Positions 1-8,119 of a stretch of 64,000 nucleotides of DNA are shown in pieces (within the stretch, counting starts at the first letter, position 1; each line of letters begins with the position of its first letter). The DNA comes from Staphylococcus lugdunensis (lineage in GTDB: Bacteria; Bacillota; Bacilli; Staphylococcales; Staphylococcaceae): the NCBI RefSeq assembly GCF_002901705.1, contig NZ_PPPV01000012.1, positions 465,451-529,450 of the forward strand, in the 5' to 3' direction. Below the pieces are notes generated by a model that was not told where the DNA came from, ran no database searches, and saw only the letters and a program-made list of their open reading frames with translations. The position numbers and the translations under genes are program-made.

Positions 1-105
1 AAACTTGGAAACTGTTCCTGTTTGCGTACGATCATCTTTATTTTTACCGATAGCTAATATATCTTCACATAAGTCATGATATGCAGCATCAAATGGATTT
101 AACAT
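1..105 (-). CDS. thyA: Thymidylate synthase, N-terminal part (cut by window edge)
   Basis: Only the first 35 codons are inside the window, read leftwards from an ATG at 105-103. The visible peptide begins [20 protein letters not shown] and continues with an DRTQTGT stretch. This matches the N-terminus of bacterial thymidylate synthase, where the DRTxTGT segment forms part of the phosphate-binding loop. The family makes dTMP from dUMP using methylene-tetrahydrofolate. An AAGGAG ribosome-binding site sits just upstream of the start. Staphylococci carry thyA beside brxA, which agrees with the neighbour here. Identification is confident although most of the gene is missing. Confidence 0.88.
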   Translation of the reverse strand, partial: MLNPFDAAYHDLCEDILAIGKNKDDRTQTGTVSKF

Positions 106-298
106 TATTTAATCTCCTTTCTTAAATAAAATGTGTTAAATATTAGTTTTATTATACTAGAAAACTTAAAAGACTAAAAAGAAAATCTCCAGCGCTAAGT
201 GAGAAATAGTACAATATTAGAATGATTACGCACATTTTTATATTTATTTAAAAAAGTCTAAATTGAAGTTTATTTCACTTCAACTTAGACTGTAGATT

Positions 299-736
299 TT
301 AGTTGCAATACTCATCAAAAGCATCTTTAATATCCATGCAAATATCTTGAATATCTCGTCCTTCGATATGTTCACGAGGAATAAAATGTTTTAATTCAGT
401 TCCTTTAAACAAGGCGTAAGATGGGCTTGACGGTACTTGTTGAATATACGCTCTCATAGTTTGTGTAGCTTCTTTATCCTGACCAGCAAAAACAGTTATC
501 TTGTGTGTTGGCTTTTTATCATTTTGATCTGCTACTGCTACCGCCGCTGGACGTGCTAAACCAGCTGCACAACCACATGTAGAATTGATTACTACAAAAG
601 TAGTATCGTTTTCCCCAACTTGATTCATATATTGTGAAACTGCATCACTTGTTTCTAAACTTTCAAATCCATTTTCTGTAAGTTCAGCTTTCATTTGTTG
701 TGCAAGCTCCCGCATATATTGTTCATATGGATTCAT
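299..736 (-). CDS. brxA: Bacilliredoxin BrxA (YphP family)
   Basis: A 145-residue cytoplasmic thioredoxin-fold protein of the BrxA/BrxB (DUF1094) family. These remove bacillithiol from S-bacillithiolated proteins after oxidative stress. The diagnostic CGC active site is visible at residues 54-56 within [14 protein letters not shown]. The attacking cysteine is expected to be Cys54 and the resolving one Cys56. Length matches the family. It sits just upstream of thyA on the same strand, as recalled for S. aureus brxA. The C-terminal IPREHIEGR segment is also typical. BrxB is the paralogue it could be confused with; the location favours BrxA. Confidence 0.9.
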   Translation of the reverse strand: MNPYEQYMRELAQQMKAELTENGFESLETSDAVSQYMNQVGENDTTFVVINSTCGCAAGLARPAAVAVADQNDKKPTHKITVFAGQDKEATQTMRAYIQQVPSSPSYALFKGTELKHFIPREHIEGRDIQDICMDIKDAFDEYCN

Positions 737-968
737 GATATTTCCCCCTCATAGTTTTCTTCTTTCAACATTACAATTTATTTCAAAACAAAGGTAACCC
801 TTCAGCTCCGTTTTGAATATATAAAATTGTCATCTTAATTTATAATTTAACTTCATATACTAACGATCAGCCTATGACTTTAATACTTCTAATTTATTAA
901 ACAGCAACTTAATTAGATATAACAGTACGTCGTCAGACATATTATAAATCAATTTTTAACCGGTACGT

Positions 969-1223
969 TTATGCATTAAACTTTTCTTGGATTTTAGGAA
1001 TTAATTCATCCCAATCTTTATCATTTTCCTTATCGACTGAAATAAAATCCATCACATAAAAGATAGAGGTTACACCTTCTATATCAAATAAGCGATTAAT
1101 AAATTCAGGTTGTCCATCTGCAGCATGCGTGTAAGTATCTGATTTATTATCACTTCTTTTTTCTGACAGCGTAATTTTTATTGTATTTTGATTCGGTGTT
1201 TCGCTAATTGCTTCAATTTGCAT
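969..1223 (-). CDS. Nfu/NifU N-terminal domain protein
   Basis: An 84-residue protein that fits the Nfu_N (PF08712) fold: a short domain with alternating strands and the signature region around residues 45-58 (LFDIEGVTSIFYVMDFISV). In larger proteins this domain accompanies Fe-S scaffold or HEAT-repeat modules; here it stands alone and has no cysteines, so it cannot itself ligate a cluster. The gene is 10 bases downstream of the small zinc-finger gene and probably forms a pair with it. The molecular role of stand-alone Nfu_N proteins in staphylococci is not established; the family call is fairly safe. Confidence 0.72.
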   Translation of the reverse strand: MQIEAISETPNQNTIKITLSEKRSDNKSDTYTHAADGQPEFINRLFDIEGVTSIFYVMDFISVDKENDKDWDELIPKIQEKFNA

Positions 1224-1233
1224 AATTTACCTC

Positions 1234-1428
1234 CTATTGCAGTTCATTTCCAATTTGTTTAATTTGCTTACCCACTGAACATTCATTAATGCAAAAATGA
1301 TGCGCTTGGGTCTTACCTTCTGTCTTTCTTATATGTGATTTCAACAAACAATGTTCACAATACGTGTTCATTAAATCATCTATCTTATGAATTGCATTCT
1401 GCTCGGAATGTGTAAGTATATCAGACAC
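1234..1428 (-). CDS. Small zinc-finger protein
   Basis: A 64-residue protein with a putative metal-binding set: Cys24-x2-Cys27 followed by His43-His44-x-Cys46-x3-Cys50. The pattern resembles the zinc-finger family DUF2602 (zf-C2HCIx2C) found in Bacilli. No signal peptide or membrane segment is visible. A short 10-base gap separates it from the Nfu_N gene downstream, so the two are probably co-transcribed leftwards. Function is unknown; a role in nucleic-acid or protein binding is only inferred from the finger-like cysteine spacing. Confidence 0.65.
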   Translation of the reverse strand: MSDILTHSEQNAIHKIDDLMNTYCEHCLLKSHIRKTEGKTQAHHFCINECSVGKQIKQIGNELQ

Positions 1429-1617
1429 TCCTTTTAAGTCATTTTAGGCTTAATAGCACCTAATTTTAAATACATGTTAACATTATAGCTTAATTTATTA
1501 TAATTTTGAATTATTCTATTTCTCATTACCACGAGCTTTTACTTATTATTCGTTATAAATGTGGTTATATTTAAATTGCATATTCGAATTTTTTGAAGTA
1601 AAATGTATAAGTTGTTT
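1429..1617. other. Divergent intergenic region
   Basis: AT-rich spacer between the leftward zinc-finger gene and the rightward transporter leader. It should contain promoters for both directions, but I could not assign convincing -35/-10 pairs. No coding sequence is apparent. Confidence 0.5.
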
Positions 1618-1660
1618 TTAGCGGTTTCTAAACACCCGCATTATCAAAATTTAGGAGGAT
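1618..1660 (+). promoter_or_regulatory. preQ1 (class I) riboswitch candidate
   Basis: The leader directly before the queuosine-precursor transporter has the compact preQ1-I layout. A short stem is formed by GCGG (1621-1624) and CCGC (1636-1639), with the loop sequence TTTCTAAACAC and the family-typical CACCC. An A-rich tail follows and runs straight into the AGGAGG ribosome-binding site at 1653-1658. In this class the tail folds back into the loop as a pseudoknot, so ligand binding would hide the ribosome-binding site. Gene function downstream agrees with the ligand. Confidence 0.75.
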
Positions 1661-1664
1661 TTCT

Positions 1665-2369
1665 ATGTTTAATGAGATATTTGGGGCAGCAAGTTTTTTA
1701 GTTACTTTTATTTTAATGGTACTTATGTTTCGAGCTTTTGGCAAACAAGGCCTTATTGTTTGGATTGCTATAGGTACAATCATTGCCAATATCCAGGTCA
1801 TAAAAACAATTCATATTTTTGGCATCTCAGCAACTCTTGGTAATGTCATGTTTGCTTCGATTTATCTAGCAACTGACATACTAAATGATATTTATGGTCG
1901 AAAGATAGCTAAAAGAGCAGTTTGGCTCGGGTTTTCTTCAACTTTAATTATGATTATTGTTATGCAAATGTCATTGCATTTCATTCCAGCACCTGAAGAC
2001 ATTGCGCAAAGTGGCATGGAAACGATTTTCAATCTTATACCAAGAATCGCACTAGGTTCTATCATAGCTTATATTATTGGTCAACATGTTGATGTGTTTA
2101 TTTTTAGTATGATTAAAAAGATATTCAGTTCGGATAAAACATTTATTATTCGTGCTTATGGTAGTACAGCTTTAAGCTCAATTATAGATACTGCACTATT
2201 CGTGGCTATCGCATTTATAGGCACATTACCTGGTATGGCCGTGTTTGAAATTTTTATTACTACGTACCTATTAAAACTTTTATCTACAATACTAAACGTA
2301 CCTTTTGGTTACATTGCTAAATCCATGTATCGTAAAGGTAAAATAGCTAACCTAGATAAAGATTACTAA
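1665..2369 (+). CDS. Queuosine precursor transporter (YhhQ/VUT family)
   Basis: A 234-residue multi-pass inner-membrane protein of the YhhQ/QPTR (PF02592) family, which takes up preQ0, preQ1 or queuine for tRNA wobble-base modification. About six hydrophobic segments are visible. The family-specific stretch with N, D and Y residues, SIYLATDILNDIYGRKIAKR, lies near residues 66-85. The start is fixed by the AGGAGG site seven bases upstream. The preQ1 riboswitch-like leader gives strong functional support. No queuosine synthesis genes are in the window, consistent with a salvage role. A hairpin terminator follows at 2441-2482. Confidence 0.85.
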   Translation: MFNEIFGAASFLVTFILMVLMFRAFGKQGLIVWIAIGTIIANIQVIKTIHIFGISATLGNVMFASIYLATDILNDIYGRKIAKRAVWLGFSSTLIMIIVMQMSLHFIPAPEDIAQSGMETIFNLIPRIALGSIIAYIIGQHVDVFIFSMIKKIFSSDKTFIIRAYGSTALSSIIDTALFVAIAFIGTLPGMAVFEIFITTYLLKLLSTILNVPFGYIAKSMYRKGKIANLDKDY

Positions 2370-2440
2370 TATTCATTTAATATTATTGACTACACTTAAA
2401 TAAACTAACTTGTTGATTATACCTAACAGTTATAGACATG

Positions 2441-2482
2441 AGCGGAATATGAGGTCACATATGACTTTATTCCGCTCTTTTT
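2441..2482 (+). terminator. Rho-independent terminator
   Basis: AGCGGAATA (2441-2449) pairs with TATTCCGCT (2468-2476) and is followed by CTTTTT. It ends the queuosine transporter transcript. Confidence 0.8.
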
Positions 2483-2576
2483 CTATATCATCTATAAATT
2501 TTCAATTGCTATAAACAAAGTTATTTCTTAAAATAAATTTGTATTATAAATTTAAAGTATTGCAGGTGTTGTTTCA

Positions 2577-2978
2577 ATGGCTAAAATATTTTTTGATGCT
2601 GCAACCAATGGTAATCCCGGTGAAAGCTGTTGCGCCATTATTATAAAAGACGATAACAATCATCATATTTATACGCATTATATCGGCCTTTTAGATAATC
2701 ATAGTGCAGAATGGGCAGCTTTTATTCGCGCTCTAGAATATGCACGTGAGCTTAATGTGACAAATGCTTTATTATATACAGATTCTAAACTTATCGAAGA
2801 TGCTATGTTAAAAGATAATGTAAAAAATATAAAATTTAAACCGTATTTGGACCAAGTCAAAATATTAGAACCTAGTTTTGATTTATTATTTGTCAAATGG
2901 ATTCCTCGAGAACAAAATAAAGAAGCAAATCATCATGCTAAACAAGCGCTTTACCAATATATTAAAAATAAAGATTGA
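2577..2978 (+). CDS. RNase HI family protein
   Basis: A 133-residue RNase H-fold protein related to type I RNase H (RNase HI, B. subtilis YpdQ/YpeP-like). It begins with the FFDAATNGNPG strand carrying Asp7; the other expected acidic residues are Glu45 (SAEWAA) and Asp69 (YTDSK). At the fourth site the family usually has Asp in an N-x-x-AD motif, but here the motif reads NKEANHHA with Asn118. This may lower or remove hydrolase activity. Cytoplasmic; expected to cut RNA in RNA-DNA hybrids if active. It stands alone between a terminator and a decayed peptidase gene. The family call is firm; catalytic competence is uncertain. Confidence 0.8.
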   Translation: MAKIFFDAATNGNPGESCCAIIIKDDNNHHIYTHYIGLLDNHSAEWAAFIRALEYARELNVTNALLYTDSKLIEDAMLKDNVKNIKFKPYLDQVKILEPSFDLLFVKWIPREQNKEANHHAKQALYQYIKNKD

Positions 2979-2989
2979 TCTAGAATAAG

Positions 2990-3840
2990 CCGTGTTTAAT
3001 ATAGGCAGCCGACTTCAATAATACCGATGCGTCAGATGCGTAATAAGGATAAATATCTATTTTAAAGTAGAATATGATTGGTTTCACATAATTTTGCTAA
3101 ATGCTTTTTAAGCACTTTATGATATGAGCCAGAGATATCTTCTGCACTGATTAAAACTATCTACTCATCCAGCGATTGACCATCACCCATTATCCCCATT
3201 TCTAAGGCCCTATACTTCAATCATATATTCTGAGATTGAAGCATTAGCATCATAGCCTGTTGCTTCATTATTAAAAATGTAAAATTGTGTTATATGTTGT
3301 AGCATCATTGTGTTTTAATTTTTTGAGTAACCCAATAATCATCGTTACACTTGACTTATCATTCAGATGTCTTGATTTAATAAACCCCGTTTTTGGAATT
3401 TGTGTCCTTGAATCAAAACTCATAAAGTTCCCCCACTTCTATACATAAATCTCTAGTTTATTGTGCTGATTATGTCCTCTTATCAATGCGCACTTCCATA
3501 TATTTATCATCTTTAGAACGTTTATTGCTGTCTTTATAAACATGAACACTTGTTTCATGTATACATATTGTTCCTGTAAATGTGCCTCCTGATTCAGTTT
3601 AAATTTCACATTTCTCATCTTCTATTAAGTTAAATCCACTAATAAAATCAATGTTCAAACGGCTATCTTCCTTAATTTCTTTAACCATTCAAGCTATTGT
3701 ATCTACATGTTCATATATATAGCTTTGCTTCACATTGTGCTCGCCTTCTAAAGTAATGCACCTTTATTAGTTATCTGTGTCGGATAAGCTAACTGTTCAG
3801 CGTGCGCTTTGATATATGAAGTTGTATCTAGCATGAACCC
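2990..3840 (-). pseudogene. Decayed M42-family aminopeptidase, copy A
   Basis: Reading leftwards, successive broken frames recover conserved pieces of an M42 glutamyl-aminopeptidase-like protein in the correct order. They are ITNKGALL, EHVDTIA-stop-MVKEIKEDSRLNID, a TESGGTFTGT segment, YMEVRIDKR, SFDSRTQIPKTGFIKSRHL, NDKSSVTMIIGLLKK, NNEATGYDANASI and TNHI followed by a DIYPYY-like stretch. Stops and frameshifts occur throughout, and the first ~20 codons are missing. The intact family consists of cytosolic di-metal aminopeptidases with a TET-like dodecameric fold. It lies immediately left of the ula promoter. A second fragment of the same gene lies on the far side of the ula operon. Confidence 0.78.
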
Positions 3841-4156
3841 TCTTAAAAGTTATAAAAATTCCCCATCCGTCCGATTTATTATACAACCTAACTCACTTAC
3901 TTATTTGGTTATTTTAGGATTAATGTTATTGATATTTTTTAATTTATATAGGTAAAAACCAAAGAATTATTAACTTGGTCAACTAACACTTGTTAAGGAA
4001 TAAAGTAAAGAATGTTTTGTTATAAATAAGTCATACTAAAAATATATATAAAATTAGTGTTCATAATTCAAAAATCAAATGTCATGTTTAATTATAAATT
4101 TCATGCGATATTTTTATTTATACCTTTAACAAAACAATTAAATATTAAAAAACTAT
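3841..4156. other. AT-rich spacer before the ula promoter
   Basis: No coding frame or strong hairpin is visible in this stretch between the decayed peptidase and the ula operator. It is noticeably AT-rich even for this genome. Confidence 0.45.
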
Positions 4157-4182
4157 ATTTGTACACTCTTGTGTGTACAAAT
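4157..4182. promoter_or_regulatory. Palindromic operator candidate upstream of ulaA
   Basis: Perfect 10-base inverted repeat ATTTGTACAC (4157-4166) and GTGTACAAAT (4173-4182) around a 6-base centre. It lies just upstream of the -35 region, the position expected for an activating PRD-family regulator. UlaR, encoded in the operon, is the natural candidate; this assignment is inferred. Confidence 0.7.
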
Positions 4183-4187
4183 TGGTA

Positions 4188-4216
4188 TTACATGTAAGCG
4201 GATTCATTTATATAAT
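4188..4216 (+). promoter_or_regulatory. ula operon promoter candidate
   Basis: TTACAT (4188-4193), a 17-base spacer and a perfect TATAAT (4211-4216). The weak -35 suits activator dependence, and the palindrome at 4157-4182 abuts it. The ulaA start lies about 50 bases downstream. Confidence 0.6.
4192..4206 (+). promoter_or_regulatory. cre site (CcpA box) in the ula promoter
   Basis: ATGTAAGCGGATTCA fits every fixed position of the catabolite-response element consensus WTGNAANCGNWNNCW. It lies between the -35 and -10 elements, where bound CcpA would block transcription. Glucose repression of ascorbate use is the inference. Confidence 0.72.
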
Positions 4217-4267
4217 AATTCTTGTAAATCAATGCATTATAGGTTTAATACTACGGAGGTTATAAAT

Positions 4268-5713
4268 ATGGAATATATACCAATAATCTTAAATTGGTTT
4301 TCGCAGAATATCTTACAAAAACCAGCTTTCTTTGTTGGTTTGTTAGTAATGCTCGGTTACGCTTTACTTAAAAAACCGTACTATGCTGTTTTTGCTGGAG
4401 CTGTAAAAGCAACTGTAGGCTACATGATTTTAGATATTGCTGCTGGCGGATTAGTCACAACATTTCGGCCTATTCTAGCAGCTCTTAATTACAAATTCAG
4501 TATTGGTGCTGCTGTTATCGACCCTTATTTTGGATTAACTGCAGCAAATGACAAAATCGCTAATAACTTTCCAGAATTTGTAGGTATTGCGACATCTGCA
4601 CTTTTAGTAGGATTTTTTGTGAATATCTTTTTAGTAGCATTACGCAAAATCACGAAAGTCAGAACGTTGTTTATTACTGGACATATTATGGTACAACAAG
4701 CTGCAACAATTACGGTAATGATTTTACTGATTCCAACATTCCGTGAAAGTCCATTACTTGCTACGTTTGGTATTGGTACAATATGCGGATTATATTGGGC
4801 AGTAAGTTCAAATTTAACTGTTGAACCTACACAACGTTTAACAAACAATGGTGGATTTGCGATTGGTCACCAACAACAATTTGCGATTTGGTTTACAGAC
4901 AAAGTCGCATCAAAATTGGGTAACAAAGATAAAAATTTAGATAACTTAAAATTGCCAAAATTTCTAAGTATTTTTCATGACACAGTAGTTGCATCAGCTA
5001 CTTTAATGTTAGTTTTCTTTGGAACCATTTTATTCATCTTAGGTCCAGATATTTTATCAAATGCTAAAGTCATCACAAGTGGTACTTTATACGTGCCAGA
5101 AAAACAATCATTCTTTATGTTCGTTATTCAAACGGCATTCACGTTCTCTGTTTACTTATTTATGTTAATGCAAGGTGTAAGAATGTTCGTTGGAGAATTA
5201 ACAAATGCATTCCAAGGTATTTCTAACAAATTACTTCCTGGTTCATTCCCAGCAGTAGACGTAGCAGCTTCATTTGGTTTTGGTTCTCCAAATGCTGTAC
5301 TGTTTGGTTTCGTGAGTGGTTTAATTGGACAAGTCATTATGATTGTCTTATTAATCGTATTCAAAAACCCAGTACTTATTATTACGGGGTTTGTACCTGT
5401 ATTCTTCGATAACGCAGCTATTGCTGTATACGCAGATAAACGTGGTGGTTGGAGAGCAGCAATAATATTGTCATTTATTTCAGGAATAATACAAGTTACA
5501 TTCGGCGCTTTAGCAGTATTATTACTTAGCCTTTCAGGTGGATATCATGGAAATATCGATTTAGACATTCCATGGGTACCATTTGCTTATATGTTTAAAT
5601 ATTTAGGTATTGCTGGTTATATTTTGGTTTGTGCATTCTTTTTACTTATCCCTCAATTACAGTTTAGACGCGCTAAAAATAAAGAAGCTTATTATTCAGG
5701 GATTCATCAATAA
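4268..5713 (+). CDS. ulaA: PTS ascorbate transporter, EIIC component
   Basis: A 481-residue polytopic membrane protein of the SgaT/UlaA family (PF03611), the permease that moves L-ascorbate during phosphorylation to L-ascorbate-6-phosphate. Roughly eleven hydrophobic segments are visible, with family motifs such as GGFAIGHQQQ and FGFGSPNAVLFGFVSG. The ATG at 4268 is chosen because GGAGG lies just upstream at 4255-4259. An upstream in-frame extension to 4169 runs through the promoter and is not credible. EIIB and EIIA are separate genes immediately downstream. It is the first gene of the ula operon. Confidence 0.93.
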   Translation: MEYIPIILNWFSQNILQKPAFFVGLLVMLGYALLKKPYYAVFAGAVKATVGYMILDIAAGGLVTTFRPILAALNYKFSIGAAVIDPYFGLTAANDKIANNFPEFVGIATSALLVGFFVNIFLVALRKITKVRTLFITGHIMVQQAATITVMILLIPTFRESPLLATFGIGTICGLYWAVSSNLTVEPTQRLTNNGGFAIGHQQQFAIWFTDKVASKLGNKDKNLDNLKLPKFLSIFHDTVVASATLMLVFFGTILFILGPDILSNAKVITSGTLYVPEKQSFFMFVIQTAFTFSVYLFMLMQGVRMFVGELTNAFQGISNKLLPGSFPAVDVAASFGFGSPNAVLFGFVSGLIGQVIMIVLLIVFKNPVLIITGFVPVFFDNAAIAVYADKRGGWRAAIILSFISGIIQVTFGALAVLLLSLSGGYHGNIDLDIPWVPFAYMFKYLGIAGYILVCAFFLLIPQLQFRRAKNKEAYYSGIHQ

Positions 5714-5750
5714 CAAAAACAATAATTAATTATATTTAGGAGGAATTTTT

Positions 5751-6032
5751 ATGATTAAAGTACTTACAGCATGTGGAAACGGAATGGGTTCATCAATGGT
5801 TATCAAAATGAAAGTTGAAAACGCATTAAGAGAATTAAATGTATTAAATGTTGAATCTGCATCTTGCTCAGTAGGAGAAGCTAAAGGAATTGCTAGTAAT
5901 TATGATATAGTCATCGTTTCTAACCATTTAATTGCAGAGATGAAAGACTATACAAAATGCAAACTCATAGGCTTAGACAACTTAATGGATGACAATGAAA
6001 TTAAAACTAAATTAAAAGAAGCTTTAAAATAA
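5751..6032 (+). CDS. ulaB: PTS ascorbate EIIB component
   Basis: A 93-residue cytosolic EIIB of the lactose/ascorbate type. The phosphorylated cysteine is Cys8 in the P-loop-like CGNGMGSS, at the N-terminus as expected. It accepts phosphate from UlaC (EIIA) and hands it to ascorbate in UlaA. AGGAGG lies seven bases before the ATG. The gene follows ulaA by 37 bases and precedes ulaC by 24 bases, in the usual A-B-C order. Length is normal for UlaB. Confidence 0.93.
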   Translation: MIKVLTACGNGMGSSMVIKMKVENALRELNVLNVESASCSVGEAKGIASNYDIVIVSNHLIAEMKDYTKCKLIGLDNLMDDNEIKTKLKEALK

Positions 6033-6056
6033 TTTTTAGTTAGGAGCACAATACTT

Positions 6057-6536
6057 ATGAATTTAAAACAAGCTTTGATTGATAACGATTCAATTCAGTT
6101 AGGTTTGACTGCGAAAGATTGGAAAGAAGCTGTTAAGTTATCTGTACAACCACTCATCGATAGTGGTGCTGTTAAACCTGAATATTACGATGCAATTATT
6201 GAATCGACGGAACATTATGGTCCATATTATATATTAACTCCTGGAATGGCTATGCCCCATGCTCGTCCTGAAGCAGGTGTAATAAGAGATGCATTCTCAT
6301 TAATTATTCTTAACGAACCCGTAAAGTTCTCAGACGGAAAAGAAGTCAGTATTCTTCTTACATTGGCTGCAACGAGCTCGAAAATTCATAATTCAATTGC
6401 TATACCTCAAATTGTTGCACTTTTTGATTTAAAAGATGCAATTAGACGTTTAAATGATTGTCAAACTAAAGATGAAGTCCTTTCTATAATTGAAGAAACT
6501 AAAGATAGCCCTTATCTTGAAGGAATTAAATTTTAA
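6057..6536 (+). CDS. ulaC: PTS ascorbate EIIA component
   Basis: A 159-residue EIIA of the mannitol/fructose-like (PTS EIIA type 2) superfamily. The phosphorylated histidine is His68 in TPGMAMPHARPEAG. It receives phosphate from HPr and passes it to Cys8 of UlaB. The protein is cytosolic with no membrane segment. Gene order and spacing place it as the third gene of the ascorbate operon. Alternative assignment to another fructose-type EIIA is unlikely because of the UlaA/UlaB neighbours. Confidence 0.92.
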   Translation: MNLKQALIDNDSIQLGLTAKDWKEAVKLSVQPLIDSGAVKPEYYDAIIESTEHYGPYYILTPGMAMPHARPEAGVIRDAFSLIILNEPVKFSDGKEVSILLTLAATSSKIHNSIAIPQIVALFDLKDAIRRLNDCQTKDEVLSIIEETKDSPYLEGIKF

Positions 6537-6584
6537 AATTTATTTATAAATAATATTAAATTTAATTAGAAAGTAGGAAAAGAA

Positions 6585-7250
6585 ATGACAAAGAAATTAC
6601 CTAAATTGCAAGTAGCATTAGATCATTCAACAATGTCTGATGCGGTTAAAGCTGCTTCACTCGTTGGAAATGAAGTTGATATCATTGAGGCTGGAACAGT
6701 TTGTCTTTTACAGGTAGGAAGTGAACTAGTAGAAATACTAAGTAAACTATTTCCTAATAAAACAATTGTCGCTGACACTAAATGTGCAGATGCTGGCGGA
6801 ACAGTAGCTTTAAACAACGCCAAAAAAGGAGCTGACTGGATGACATGTATATGCTCAGCAACTATACCAACAATGAAAGCTGCACTTAAAGCTATTAAAG
6901 AAGAACGAGGTGATCAAGGAGAAATACAAGTTGAATTATATGGAGATTGGACTTTTGAAGAAGCTCAAAAGTGGCTCGATATTGGTATTGAACAAGCAAT
7001 ATATCATCAGTCGCGCGATGCTCTATTAGATGGCGAAAGTTGGGGGGGAAAAGATCTTTCAAAAGTGAAAAAATTAATCGATATGGGCTTCCGTGTATCT
7101 GTTACGGGTGGTTTATCTGTAGAAACACTTAAACTTTTTAAAGGTATAGATGTTTATACATTTATTGCTGGTCGTAGTCTTACAGAAGCTGAAGACCCAC
7201 TATCTGCTGCACGTGAATTTAAAGATGAAATCAAGCGTATTTGGGGGTAA
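6585..7250 (+). CDS. ulaD: 3-keto-L-gulonate-6-phosphate decarboxylase
   Basis: A 221-residue TIM-barrel enzyme of the OMP decarboxylase superfamily. It converts 3-keto-L-gulonate-6-phosphate to L-xylulose-5-phosphate and CO2. Active-site residues are visible as Asp13 (ALD), Glu35, and the Asp64-x-Lys66-x2-Asp69 motif in ADTKCADAGG; the phosphate site is VTGGL plus FIAGRS near the C-terminus. The related hexulose-6-phosphate synthase shares the fold. ADTKCAD and the operon context point to UlaD. It stops 4 bases before the ulaE start, so translation of the two is probably coupled. Confidence 0.92.
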   Translation: MTKKLPKLQVALDHSTMSDAVKAASLVGNEVDIIEAGTVCLLQVGSELVEILSKLFPNKTIVADTKCADAGGTVALNNAKKGADWMTCICSATIPTMKAALKAIKEERGDQGEIQVELYGDWTFEEAQKWLDIGIEQAIYHQSRDALLDGESWGGKDLSKVKKLIDMGFRVSVTGGLSVETLKLFKGIDVYTFIAGRSLTEAEDPLSAAREFKDEIKRIWG

Positions 7251-7254
7251 GATT

Positions 7255-8118
7255 ATGTCTCGTCCAATTGGTATTTATGAAAAAGCATTGCCAAAACATT
7301 ATACGTGGATAGAAAAACTTAAATTCGCTAAAGAACTCGGTTTTGATTTTGTCGAACTATCTATTGACGAATCAGATACTCGTTTAGCAAGATTAGACTG
7401 GTCTAAAGAACAAAGACTAGAACTTGTAAAAGCTATTTTCGAAACAGGCATACGTATACCTACGATTACTTTCAGTGGTCATAGGCGTTTCCCAATGGGG
7501 TCAAATGATTTTAATACTGAAGAAAAATCTATGGAATTAATGAAAAAATGTATAGAATTTGCGCAAGATATCGGTGTGCGAAATATTCAATTAGCTGGTT
7601 ATGATGTTTATTATGAAGAAAAATCCATAGATACTCACAAACGATTTATAAAGAATCTTCGACAAGCTTGTACGTGGGCAGAAGAAGCTCAAGTCATTCT
7701 TTCAATCGAAACAATGGATGATCCATACATTAATTCAATTAAAAAATATCTTGCCATTGAAAAAGAAATTAATTCCCCTTTTCTATACGTCTATCCAGAC
7801 ATAGGTAATATATCTGCATGGAACAATAACCTTTTAGATGAATTTTATAAAGGGAGACAATCTATTGCCTCTATACACTTAAAAGACACATACGCAGTAA
7901 CAGAAGATTCAAATGGACAATTCAGAGATGTACCATTTGGAGAAGGTTGTGTAGAATGGGAAAAGTTTTTTAAAATATTAAAGGATATTCATTATAATGG
8001 CCCATTCCTGATTGAAATGTGGTCAGAAAATTATGATACTGTTGAAGAAACACGTTACGCTATAAAAACTGCACAATCTTTTCTTTATCCATTAATTGAG
8101 AAAGTGGGGTTAAAATAG
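7255..8118 (+). CDS. ulaE: L-ribulose-5-phosphate 3-epimerase
   Basis: A 287-residue TIM-barrel epimerase of the AP-endonuclease-2-like family (UlaE/SgbU). It interconverts L-xylulose-5-phosphate and L-ribulose-5-phosphate. Family motifs are GIYEKALP at the start, FVELSIDESD, RFPMGS, the metal-ligand regions SIETMD and YPDIGN, SIHLKD and LIEMW. The ATG at 7255 is preferred over a longer frame starting at 7150, because that extension overlaps 100 bases of ulaD. GGGGTAA, overlapping the ulaD stop, serves as ribosome-binding site. Confidence 0.92.
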   Translation: MSRPIGIYEKALPKHYTWIEKLKFAKELGFDFVELSIDESDTRLARLDWSKEQRLELVKAIFETGIRIPTITFSGHRRFPMGSNDFNTEEKSMELMKKCIEFAQDIGVRNIQLAGYDVYYEEKSIDTHKRFIKNLRQACTWAEEAQVILSIETMDDPYINSIKKYLAIEKEINSPFLYVYPDIGNISAWNNNLLDEFYKGRQSIASIHLKDTYAVTEDSNGQFRDVPFGEGCVEWEKFFKILKDIHYNGPFLIEMWSENYDTVEETRYAIKTAQSFLYPLIEKVGLK

Positions 8119-8119
8119 T

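Noticed and set aside
4169..4267. N-terminal extension of ulaA by 33 codons
   Set aside because: It would start upstream of the promoter's -10 box and contains the cre site; GGAGG precedes the ATG at 4268.
7150..7254. Longer start for ulaE
   Set aside because: It overlaps 100 bases of ulaD in another frame, and the ATG at 7255 has a proper ribosome-binding site and the family N-terminus.
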